This document shows, one piece after another, positions 8,642 to 16,377 of a DNA stretch of 64,000 bases; the first letter of the stretch is position 1; the number at the start of each line of letters is the position of its first letter. The DNA comes from Ignavibacteriota bacterium (GTDB lineage Bacteria > Bacteroidota > Ignavibacteria > Ignavibacteriales > Melioribacteraceae): positions 62,001 to 126,000 of the forward strand of contig PAAX01000027.1 in assembly GCA_002698995.1 (NCBI GenBank). The letters run 5' to 3'. The notes under the pieces are model-generated. The model worked only from the letters and a program-made list of their open reading frames with translations. It searched no databases and was not told the origin of the DNA. Both the position numbers and the translations under genes were made by a program.

Positions 8642-9577
8642 TTAGTAATTATTCTTTAATAAATTATTCACTTTACTTATCATACCTTTATTTCCTTGAA
8701 TTCCTCCGGTATGAAGCAGAACTATTTTAGTTCCTTTAGAGAAATATTCTTGTTTCAATAATTCTCTAATACCATAAAACATCTTAGAGGTGTAAATATA
8801 ATCAAGTTTGAAACTATTAATCGATTCAAATTCATTAATAAAATTAATTAATGAAATATCAATTTTTGCATAACCTCCAAAGTGATACTCAGTAATAAGT
8901 TTCCAGTTATTATAAGATTGGCTGCTTCTTTCAGTAACTAATTCTCTGATATCATTCTCTAAAAATTCTCCCCCTTTCAGGGCAGGAAATCCTAGTATTT
9001 TCTTTTCCCCTTTTAAGGACGAAATTATTCCGGCAATAGTGCCTCCGGTTCCGCATGCCGTGCATATATAATCAAAATTAGTTTTAATGTGATTTACTAT
9101 TTCTTCAGTTCCCATTAATGCAAGCTGATTTGTTCCTCCTTCTGGTATCATATAAGGATTATCAAACTTTATCTTTAACTTTTCTTGAAATGCTTTATCG
9201 TTTCTATTTTTATATTCAGCTCTATTTAGATAGAACAATTTCATCCCGCAATCAACTGCAAACTGCAGCGTTGGATTTAACGGGAAATATTCTTCTCCTC
9301 TAATAATCCCAATAGTATCAAATCCAAATTCTTTACCGGCAGAAGCAACTGCATAAATATGATTAGAATAAGCTCCTCCGAAAGTAATCAAAGTTTTGTG
9401 ATTAAGTTTCTCGGCTTCAATTAAATTGTACTTTAATTTAAACCATTTATTTCCACTTATTTCCCGATGAAGTTTATCAATTCGTAAAACAAAAATTTTA
9501 AAATCGCTTGTAGAAATCCCCGGAAACTTAACTTCTTCTAAATCAACTTCATTTATTTCAAATAATTTACTAAGCAT
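8642..9577 (-). CDS. PLP-dependent D-cysteine desulfhydrase / ACC deaminase family enzyme
   Basis: A fold-type II pyridoxal-phosphate enzyme of the 1-aminocyclopropane-1-carboxylate deaminase/D-cysteine desulfhydrase group. The PLP lysine lies in 'ISGNKWFKLKYNL', corresponding to the GNKxRKL motif. 'LITFGGAYSNHIYAVA' matches the family's GGxQSNH motif, with Tyr replacing Gln. 'TACGTGGTIAGII' is the glycine-rich phosphate-binding loop. The 311 residues end in 'VLLHTGGIQGNKGM', as usual. D-cysteine desulfhydrase is more likely than ACC deaminase in a non-plant-associated organism, but the specificity-determining residues cannot be assigned with confidence. No signal peptide. The gene begins the 4546-9577 minus-strand run. 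Confidence 0.82.
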   Translation of the reverse strand: MLSKLFEINEVDLEEVKFPGISTSDFKIFVLRIDKLHREISGNKWFKLKYNLIEAEKLNHKTLITFGGAYSNHIYAVASAGKEFGFDTIGIIRGEEYFPLNPTLQFAVDCGMKLFYLNRAEYKNRNDKAFQEKLKIKFDNPYMIPEGGTNQLALMGTEEIVNHIKTNFDYICTACGTGGTIAGIISSLKGEKKILGFPALKGGEFLENDIRELVTERSSQSYNNWKLITEYHFGGYAKIDISLINFINEFESINSFKLDYIYTSKMFYGIRELLKQEYFSKGTKIVLLHTGGIQGNKGMISKVNNLLKNNY

Positions 9578-9653
9578 AGTTCAATTTACTAAAAAGGGAT
9601 AAAACTCAAATAGGACAATGTGTATACAAATGGTTTAATTTTAACAGAATTCC

Positions 9654-9686
9654 CTTGCAAAAATTTCACTTTTTTTCATATTTTAA
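9654..9686 (+). promoter_or_regulatory. Possible promoter of the 9739 gene
   Basis: CTTG (9654-9657) and TATTTTAA (9679-9686) are 21 bases apart, a loose match to the TTTG/TAnnTTTG pattern. It lies in the region that an upstream-extended reading frame would cover, which favours the downstream ATG at 9739. Confidence 0.25.
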
Positions 9687-9738
9687 GATGCGATTATATT
9701 ATTTAATAAAATTTGCGGCAACATACTTGGAGGCTATA

Positions 9739-10467
9739 ATGCAAGAGGCAGTACAAAATAATTTACAATTTCCACAAGTTTATCAATCCGAAGAATTAGC
9801 ATCGATTCCCGGATTTCTAAATACCGAAAAAGGAAAAGCCAAATTATCTCAATTAGAAAAAGCAAAAAACACAACTACTTGGGTTTCCAGAATTGGTTTG
9901 GGTATTTTAGCATTACTAGTTTTAATTACATGGATTGATCAAGGCTTCTTTTCAGCACTTATTTTTGGTGTAATTCTATTTTTAATTTACGGAGCTGTTT
10001 ACTGGGTTTTTGAAAAAATAGAAAAAGGAGTTGAAAAAAGCTATTACAATACTAGATGGGATCACGCAGTTCAATTAGGTGAAAAATTATATCCGGTTCT
10101 CGGTTCATACTATTATGTAACAATTTACGGTGAAGTATTTTTATATAATGATAATGCATGTGCTATTGTTGATGTTGATAACGGTTCAGTACAAACTTTT
10201 AGTGTAAATGATCTTAAAGATGTTCAAATAAAAGAAGTTAATTTAGGAAGTGAAACTACAACTGAAACAAAACATAAAGGTAATGTTTATTCAGGTATGT
10301 TCTCAGATAAATACAGAGGTACTTCTTCAACTAAATCTTCTACTGTTAACTTTTTTGCTTGGAGATTAGAAGCATATACAAGAGTGCCGGCATATCCTAG
10401 CTTTACAATTGATTTTGGTGAAGATTCAGAAGCTGCTAAACAAGCTTATGGTTTGTTAAAACAATAA
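9739..10467 (+). CDS. Hypothetical membrane protein with two central transmembrane helices
   Basis: I do not recognise the family. The 242-residue protein has a soluble N-terminus, two adjacent hydrophobic helices (about residues 55-92, 'IGLGILALLVLITWI' and 'FSALIFGVILFLIYGAVYWVF'), and a cytoplasmic-looking C-terminal domain. That domain has beta strands around 'YYVTIYGEVFLYNDNACAIVDVDNG' and 'TYPSFTIDFGE'-like elements near the end. The start at 9739 is chosen because it has a good ribosome-binding site (TTGGAGG, 9727-9733). An in-frame TTG at 9655 would place a probable promoter inside the gene. It is a single-gene unit ending at a strong terminator shared with the convergent amidohydrolase. 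No function is proposed. Confidence 0.7.
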   Translation: MQEAVQNNLQFPQVYQSEELASIPGFLNTEKGKAKLSQLEKAKNTTTWVSRIGLGILALLVLITWIDQGFFSALIFGVILFLIYGAVYWVFEKIEKGVEKSYYNTRWDHAVQLGEKLYPVLGSYYYVTIYGEVFLYNDNACAIVDVDNGSVQTFSVNDLKDVQIKEVNLGSETTTETKHKGNVYSGMFSDKYRGTSSTKSSTVNFFAWRLEAYTRVPAYPSFTIDFGEDSEAAKQAYGLLKQ

Positions 10468-10494
10468 TGTACAAATTTTGTATTTAGTAAAAAG

Positions 10495-10524
10495 AAGGCT
10501 GCCAGAAATGACAGCCTTTTTTTT
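10495..10524. terminator. Bidirectional rho-independent terminator
   Basis: Stem AAGGCTG (10495-10501) pairs with CAGCCTT (10512-10518), followed by an unbroken T run to 10524 on the plus strand. The minus strand also has a T-rich stretch after the stem (TCTTTTTA). It lies between convergent genes ending at 10467 and 10523 and overlaps the stop codon of the latter. Confidence 0.85.
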
Positions 10525-12262
10525 ATTCTTCTGATTCCGGTTTCTGGTAAACTATTTTTCCCCCTACAACAGTATAAAGAACTTCTGTACTTAAAATCTC
10601 ATCTTCAGAACAATTCATTAAATCATTTGATAATACAACTATGTCGGCAAGTTTCCCTTTAGTTATACTTCCTTTAATTTTTTCTTCGAAGGCTGCATAA
10701 GCACCATTTAATGTATATGATTTTAATGCTTCTTCTCTCGTCATTCTCTGCTCAAGATAAAAAACTGTTCCGTCCTTAGATTTTCTTGTTACTGCAGAAT
10801 AAATATTTTCAAATGGATTAACTTTTTCAACAGGAGCATCTGTTCCGGAACATATTACAGCATTTGCATCAAGAAGATTTCGCCATACATATGCTCCTTC
10901 TTCTGCTCTTTGATTTCCAAGTCTTTTAGGAACGAATACTGCATCAGAGGTACAATGAACAGGCTGCATCGCCGCAATAACACCAAGTCTGCCGAATCTT
11001 GGAATATCTTTTTCGTTCAAATGCTGAGCATGTTCAATTCTCCATCTCAATTCATTAGATTGATTTTGAGATATAAATTTCTCATAAAGATTAAGAACTT
11101 CTCTATTTGCCTTATCACCTATTGCATGCGTACAAAGTTGAAATCCGTTTTTTACGGCAAGATTTGCAGTTTCTTCTAATTCACTTAAAGGTGTTACACT
11201 TTGTCCGACATATTCCGAAGTATCGTCGTCAACAATTTTATACTTCAAATCATCGTATGGTTCAAGTAGCCAAGCACCTCTTGATCCAAGTGCTCCATCA
11301 GAATATTTTTTAATTGCTCTGACAGTTAAAAAATTATTTCCGTAACCGATCATTCTGTAATCGCTCATTTTCTTATTGAGCATTTCATTACTTTCGCCAA
11401 GCATTAAGTATAATCTTACTTTAAAATAATTATCATCAGCCAATTTTTTGTAAAGATCAATTTCATCAAATGTAGAACCGGCATCATGAAAAGAAGTAAT
11501 TCCATATTTTATACACTCTTCTGTTGCTTTATCTATTTCTTTAATCAAATCATCTTGAACTTCTTTTTCAGTTCTTTTGGATAAGTAGTTATCAAGAGAT
11601 TTTTGAATCAGCAGCTCTGCCTCTTCTTCAAAAACACCAATTGCTTTTCCCAAACTATCTCTAACGATTACTCCGCCATTTGGATTATCTGTAGAATCTG
11701 TAATTCCAGATAATTCCATTGCTAATTGATTTGCAAACATTGCATGTCCGCTGGCATGTTTAAGAAAAACCGGATTTCTTGGTGTCGCTCTGCTTAGCTC
11801 ATTATGAAAAGGATAACCATTAACATTTTCCAATGGTTTAGGATCCCACTTTTCTTGATGCCAGCCTCTTCCGATTATCCATTCACCAGGTCTGGCATTC
11901 TCAGCAGCAGATGAAACAAGATAAATTATTTCGCTCCAATTTTTTGCTTCACTTAAATCAATATTAATTTTAGATTGACCAATACCTAAGAAGTGTGCAT
12001 GACTTTCAATAAATCCAGGCATTACAAATTTACCTTTAAGATCTATTACTTTTGTTGAATCATCGGAAAGCTGAGATGCACCATCATTTGTCCCTACGTA
12101 TAAAATCGAATCCCCTTTAATTGCAATGGCTTCTGCTGTTGGATTTGATTCATCGACAGTATAGATATTGCCGTTAATCAAAATTAAATCTGCATTCATA
12201 TTTTTCTCACTGCAAGAAATTATAAGCAAAGATAAAACTACTGTGAAAATTAATCTTAGCAT
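10523..12262 (-). CDS. Amidohydrolase-superfamily lipoprotein (YtcJ-like)
   Basis: A metal-dependent amidohydrolase of the YtcJ/amidohydro_3 type. The N-terminus is a lipoprotein signal ('VVLSLLIISCSEKN', lipobox Cys about 17), placing it in the envelope. The N-terminal composite domain ('LILINGNIYTVDESNPTAEAIAIKGDSILYVG') is typical, followed by 'FVMPGFIESHAHFLGIG' with the HxH metal ligands, then 'CTHAIGDKANREVLNLYE' and 'RWRIEHAQHL'. Near the end 'ICSGTDAPVEKVNPF' carries the conserved Asp. At 579 residues the length is normal. The substrate is unknown, as for nearly all YtcJ homologues. It is 30 bases downstream of a porin gene on the same strand, so it may process a compound taken up by that porin, which is an inference. 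Confidence 0.87.
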   Translation of the reverse strand: MLRLIFTVVLSLLIISCSEKNMNADLILINGNIYTVDESNPTAEAIAIKGDSILYVGTNDGASQLSDDSTKVIDLKGKFVMPGFIESHAHFLGIGQSKINIDLSEAKNWSEIIYLVSSAAENARPGEWIIGRGWHQEKWDPKPLENVNGYPFHNELSRATPRNPVFLKHASGHAMFANQLAMELSGITDSTDNPNGGVIVRDSLGKAIGVFEEEAELLIQKSLDNYLSKRTEKEVQDDLIKEIDKATEECIKYGITSFHDAGSTFDEIDLYKKLADDNYFKVRLYLMLGESNEMLNKKMSDYRMIGYGNNFLTVRAIKKYSDGALGSRGAWLLEPYDDLKYKIVDDDTSEYVGQSVTPLSELEETANLAVKNGFQLCTHAIGDKANREVLNLYEKFISQNQSNELRWRIEHAQHLNEKDIPRFGRLGVIAAMQPVHCTSDAVFVPKRLGNQRAEEGAYVWRNLLDANAVICSGTDAPVEKVNPFENIYSAVTRKSKDGTVFYLEQRMTREEALKSYTLNGAYAAFEEKIKGSITKGKLADIVVLSNDLMNCSEDEILSTEVLYTVVGGKIVYQKPESEE

Positions 12263-12292
12263 TTATTCTCCTTTAATAAACGAAAGAATTAT

Positions 12293-13408
12293 TTAAAATC
12301 TCAATTCAACTGCAAACTCAAAAAATTCGTAATCTTTAGTTCCTAAATTAATATCATTGCGTCTATCGTAACCAAGAAACAATTTGTTCTTTCCTAAAAA
12401 GTAATAAGCAATGCCTCCAATAAAACCTTCTTTTTTAGAAATCATACTAATTCTATCTTGATTAAATCTATCATATCTACCTATCAAGCTGGTATTAATT
12501 TCATGAATTTTTAGTTCACCAAAAATTGAATAACCATCTTGTTCATAAGAATTACCCATGGCATCAACTGAAGTTCCATTTTCAAAACCTTTTCCTTTAT
12601 AGTATTGTCCGGTTAAAACTCCTCTTTCAGTTTCGACAGAAATAAATCCGGCATTAATATAATAATCAGGTTGAGCAGCAGTATTTCCCTTTCCCCATAA
12701 TCCGTTATAAGAGAGTTGCAGTCCTGGAAACAAATTAGGCAAAGGACGCAAAGATAATCTTCCTTCTATAGCTTTATTATTATTGTACTCAATTGCGTGA
12801 TAACCGCCGCCATTAAATACTCCCAAAGCAAAACTTCCGAATTTTCCATTGTAATTACTATTTACATTTTTCTGAAACTCTTGATCAACCGAACCGCCAA
12901 AATTTGTCAGAAAGATAACTCCGTAATCAGCTGAGCTTGTAAGTCTGTATCTTTCCAAAAACATTGTACCTTGAAGTCTGTAACGATTTATCTTCTGTTC
13001 AAAATCGAGCCACGCTCTTCTAACCAAACCGAATTCAATTTGAGGTTTTGTGAAAAATCCAAAATTATCAAAGCTGTATCTTATAAATAAATACTTAAGC
13101 CGAAGTTCAATATCTCCTTCTCCGTCACCATCTCTATCTACTGCAATATCTTGAGTTACTCTTGCAGATATTCTATCGGAAAACTTTTTCTCAATGGTTA
13201 AGTAACCCCTTTTTAAAAGAAATTCATTATGTTTTTCTGAATTAAATTCACCGTTTTGATAACTTAAAAACCACTGTCCCGATATCGAAAGTCCATTAAA
13301 AAGTTTATTGAATGCATCCTTTATTTCACCTTCACTTATTCTTACATCCTCTTCTTGTGCGTTAGTGATTATAAAAAGAAATAAAAACAAGATCAAAATT
13401 CTACGCAT
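12293..13408 (-). CDS. Porin-like outer-membrane beta-barrel protein (OprO/P type)
   Basis: A 371-residue outer-membrane protein with a signal peptide (about residues 1-17, 'LILFLFLFIITNAQ'). The mature part resembles phosphate-selective porin O/P-like barrels: many alternating amphipathic strands ('KYLFIRYSFDNFGFFTKPQIEFGLVRRAW', 'ISARVTQDIAVDRDGDGEGD') and a terminal strand ending in aromatic plus Arg-Phe ('YEFFEFAVELRF'), which is the usual outer-membrane insertion signal. The acidic 'DRDGDGEGD' loop could bind cations. It precedes the amidohydrolase by 30 bases and they are probably transcribed together. Substrate unknown. A short intergenic region (13409-13625) separates it from the divergent acyl-CoA synthetase gene. 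Confidence 0.75.
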   Translation of the reverse strand: MRRILILFLFLFIITNAQEEDVRISEGEIKDAFNKLFNGLSISGQWFLSYQNGEFNSEKHNEFLLKRGYLTIEKKFSDRISARVTQDIAVDRDGDGEGDIELRLKYLFIRYSFDNFGFFTKPQIEFGLVRRAWLDFEQKINRYRLQGTMFLERYRLTSSADYGVIFLTNFGGSVDQEFQKNVNSNYNGKFGSFALGVFNGGGYHAIEYNNNKAIEGRLSLRPLPNLFPGLQLSYNGLWGKGNTAAQPDYYINAGFISVETERGVLTGQYYKGKGFENGTSVDAMGNSYEQDGYSIFGELKIHEINTSLIGRYDRFNQDRISMISKKEGFIGGIAYYFLGKNKLFLGYDRRNDINLGTKDYEFFEFAVELRF

Positions 13409-13625
13409 TTATCCTCCAATTTTTCCATATCCCAATTTTAATAATAATGAATTTTATCAAATTTTAACCGATAATGAATAATTGTTTATTGATAGAACAA
13501 ACCACATGATTACATTTTAAAAGAATTTTACATAGTTCTTTTGAATAAGTATTAAAATCAATTCGAAGAAAAAAAATAAATTCCATAACTTTATAGATAA
13601 TTAAATCTCATTTAATGGAATTGAT

Positions 13626-15701
13626 ATGCAAAATCCTATCTACAATTTTTTCTATCCAAAATCAGTTTGTATTGTTGGTGCTTCAACAAAAGAAAAGTCA
13701 ATCGGTTATGAAATAATTAAAAATATAAAGTCATATGGTTTTAAGGGAAATCTTTATCCCATAAATCCCAAAGCTGATACCGTGCTTGATTATAAGTGTT
13801 ATCATACTATTGAAGAGGTATCAGAGAAAATTGATTTAGCTATTATAGTTGTTCCAAAACAATTTGTTGAAAGCAGTATTGATTCACTTATGGAAAAAAA
13901 TGTAAAATCAATAATACTAATTACAGCCGGATTTAGAGAAATTGGGGAAGAAGGGGAAAAGCTTGAGAAGAAAATTATAGAAAAAATTAAATCTGCAAAT
14001 GCCCGGTTAGTTGGGCCAAACTGCATGGGAGTCATAAGTTCTCTGAATGAAGTAAAATTTAATGCGACTTTTGTTGCAGAGCAGCCTGAGGTTGGTTCAA
14101 CCGGATTTTTATCCCAAAGCGGTGCCCTTGGTGCTGCCGTTCTTAATTCTCTAAGAGAAACCGATATTAAGTTTGCTCATTTTATCAGTGTGGGAAATAA
14201 AGCTGATATAAATGAAAATGATATAATAACTTTCTGGGAAAATGATAATAACATAAAAACCATTGCCTTATATCTGGAAAGCTTTGTAAATGGTTCAGAA
14301 TTACTAGAACTTCTGATAAACCGGAAAATTACCAAACCTGTTATTGTACTTAAGGCTGGTAAAACTGCAAGTGGACAAAAAGCAGCTTCATCTCATACCG
14401 GTGCATTAAGTTCGAGCGATAAAGTTGTTGATGCCGTATTAAAGCAGTTTGGAATTATAAGGGTAAATGATTTGAATGAACTTTTTAATACAGCAAAGGG
14501 ATTTGAGAATTTTAAAATTCCTAAGGGAGTTAGAACTGCTGTAATAACAAATGCCGGAGGTCCTGGAATTTTAGCTGTTGATGCAATTGAAAAAGAAGGA
14601 CTTACGCTTGCTCAATTATCTAAAGAGACAAAATCTAAATTGAGAGAAGTTATTCATCCAGAAGGAAGTGTTGAAAATCCCGTTGATCTTTTACCCGGAG
14701 CAACTGCAGAGATTTATAAAAAAGTAAATGAAATTATTTCTGATGACGAAAATGTTGATTCAATAATATCAATTTTTGTTGAGCCTGTAATGGTAAAACC
14801 GTTTGATGTAATCGAAGGTATAAATGAAATCAAATCAATTAAGCCTATTTATCAAATTGCAATGCCCCTTCCCGAATTCTGGGATAATTACAAGACCAAT
14901 TCAAAGAGAAATATCCCGGTTTTTAAAAATCCAGAAGATCCATCAGAAATTATATCAAACATAAATTTTTACATCAAAAAGAAGAGGAAATTAGAAATTA
15001 ATAATGATCAATATCTGCAAGCTCTTTCCCAATCCGATAAAAAAATCATTAAAAATGAAAAAGGATTTTTACCACAAGATGTGGTTAATAATTTGGCTCT
15101 AAATTATAATATTCCCGTTGTTTCAAATGAATTATTAAAACGAGATGAGATTTATAATTATAAAGGAACTTTGTACCCTATAGTAATTAAAGGAATAAGT
15201 GAACAAGTAGTTCATAAATCAGAATTAAACGCTGTTAAGCTTAATATAAAAAGTAAGGATGATTTAATAAAAAGTGCCGAGAAGATTATCAATAATTTTA
15301 AAAATCATAATTACGAAGTAGATCAGTTTTTAATTCAGCCTTTTATAAAAATGAAGCATGAAATTTTAATTGGTGGATATAGAGATCAATCATTCGGACC
15401 AATGATTATGTTTGGTTTAGGAGGTAAATATGTAGAAGTTTTTGAGGATACATCTATTCGCTCTGCTTATTTATGTGATGAAGATATTTTCGAAATGATT
15501 GATGAAACAAAAATCGGAAAAATCTTAAAAGGTGTTAGAGGTGAATCAGCAGCAGACATTAATAAAATAAAAGATATTATTAAATCATCTGCTTTAATGT
15601 TGATTGAGAATACGAATATAGAAGAATTCGATCTTAATCCATTAATAATTACTGATGATAATTCAATTTTTGCTGTTGATATAAGAATTAAAATAAACTA
15701 A
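13626..15701 (+). CDS. ADP-forming acetate/acyl-CoA ligase, fused alpha and beta domains
   Basis: Converts an acyl-CoA, ADP and phosphate into the acid, ATP and CoA (or the reverse). The 691-residue single chain begins with a CoA-binding Rossmann domain ('VCIVGASTKEKSIGYEIIKNIKSYGFKGNLYPINP') and two succinyl-CoA-ligase-like domains. The phospho-accepting His sits in 'KAASSHTGALSSSD', and 'TNAGGPGILAVDA' follows. The last third is an ATP-grasp domain ('YPIVIKGISEQVVHKSELNAVKL', 'LIQPFIKMKHEILIGGYRD', 'EFDLNPLIIT'). This fused architecture is that of bacterial and archaeal ACD/Pat-like proteins. No lysine-acetyltransferase GNAT domain is present, so it is not a Pat acetyltransferase. It is 12 bases from the following dipeptidase gene. 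Confidence 0.9.
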   Translation: MQNPIYNFFYPKSVCIVGASTKEKSIGYEIIKNIKSYGFKGNLYPINPKADTVLDYKCYHTIEEVSEKIDLAIIVVPKQFVESSIDSLMEKNVKSIILITAGFREIGEEGEKLEKKIIEKIKSANARLVGPNCMGVISSLNEVKFNATFVAEQPEVGSTGFLSQSGALGAAVLNSLRETDIKFAHFISVGNKADINENDIITFWENDNNIKTIALYLESFVNGSELLELLINRKITKPVIVLKAGKTASGQKAASSHTGALSSSDKVVDAVLKQFGIIRVNDLNELFNTAKGFENFKIPKGVRTAVITNAGGPGILAVDAIEKEGLTLAQLSKETKSKLREVIHPEGSVENPVDLLPGATAEIYKKVNEIISDDENVDSIISIFVEPVMVKPFDVIEGINEIKSIKPIYQIAMPLPEFWDNYKTNSKRNIPVFKNPEDPSEIISNINFYIKKKRKLEINNDQYLQALSQSDKKIIKNEKGFLPQDVVNNLALNYNIPVVSNELLKRDEIYNYKGTLYPIVIKGISEQVVHKSELNAVKLNIKSKDDLIKSAEKIINNFKNHNYEVDQFLIQPFIKMKHEILIGGYRDQSFGPMIMFGLGGKYVEVFEDTSIRSAYLCDEDIFEMIDETKIGKILKGVRGESAADINKIKDIIKSSALMLIENTNIEEFDLNPLIITDDNSIFAVDIRIKIN

Positions 15702-15713
15702 AGAGGCATTGTT

Positions 15714-16370
15714 ATGAAAACAATTTTACTCCTATTGTTTTTTTCATTACCGGTATTTTCTCAAAGTGCTGATGATGAATTAATCAATCCCAAAGAATTA
15801 ATACCAGATCTGGTTGTTGATTTAAGATACACAGCCAATGATCACTATTTTTTGAATCTGCCAAACGGTGATGTAAAACTTCCAAAATTTTATACTAATA
15901 ACGAAACCCTTGTTATTTTAAGAGCAGCAAAGATGTTGAAGACTGCTCAAGACAGCTTGCGTAATATAAAATCATTCAATGGTAATAGTTATCCTGAAGG
16001 AATTGGACTAAAAATCTGGGATGGTTACAGACCTAGATCGGTTCAATATTTATTGTTTGAGATTTTTCCCAATCCCGTTTATGTAGCTGATCCCAATTCA
16101 GGATCGATGCATAACAGAGGAGGCGCAATAGATCTAACTTTAATTGATTTATCAACCGGAGAAGAATTGGAAATGCCGACTGAGTTTGATGATTTTAGTG
16201 ATGCTGCCGGATTAGGATACAATGATCTTCCTCAAAACGTTATTAATAATAGAGAAATGTTAAAATCAGTAATGCAGTATGCCGGATTTTTAACGTACTC
16301 GGCTGAATGGTGGCATTATAATGTTCCGGGCGCAAACACTTATCCACTTAGAGATTATCAATTAAAGTAA
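15714..16370 (+). CDS. D-alanyl-D-alanine dipeptidase, VanX/DdpX-type (M15D)
   Basis: Hydrolyses D-Ala-D-Ala dipeptide, usually to recycle it. A signal peptide (residues 1-16, 'TILLLLFFSLPVFSQ') places it in the periplasm, unlike cytoplasmic VanX. The zinc site is visible: 'SMHNRGGAIDLTL' gives the SxHxxGxAxD motif (His and Asp ligands), and 'SAEWWHYNV' gives the catalytic Glu and the third ligand His. 'KIWDGYRPRSVQ' matches the conserved VWDxYRP block. The 218 residues are normal. No vanH/vanA ligases are nearby, so a vancomycin-resistance role is not supported; a cell-wall recycling role is more likely. It lies 12 bases after the acyl-CoA ligase and 7 bases before the type IX cargo protein. 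Confidence 0.9.
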   Translation: MKTILLLLFFSLPVFSQSADDELINPKELIPDLVVDLRYTANDHYFLNLPNGDVKLPKFYTNNETLVILRAAKMLKTAQDSLRNIKSFNGNSYPEGIGLKIWDGYRPRSVQYLLFEIFPNPVYVADPNSGSMHNRGGAIDLTLIDLSTGEELEMPTEFDDFSDAAGLGYNDLPQNVINNREMLKSVMQYAGFLTYSAEWWHYNVPGANTYPLRDYQLK

Positions 16371-16377
16371 GAGGAAG

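Noticed and set aside
13626-15701. Protein lysine acetyltransferase Pat
   Set aside because: No GNAT domain at either end; it is only the acyl-CoA ligase part.
15714-16370. Vancomycin-resistance gene vanX
   Set aside because: Family matches, but it is exported, and no vanH, vanA or vanRS neighbours exist; cell-wall recycling fits better.
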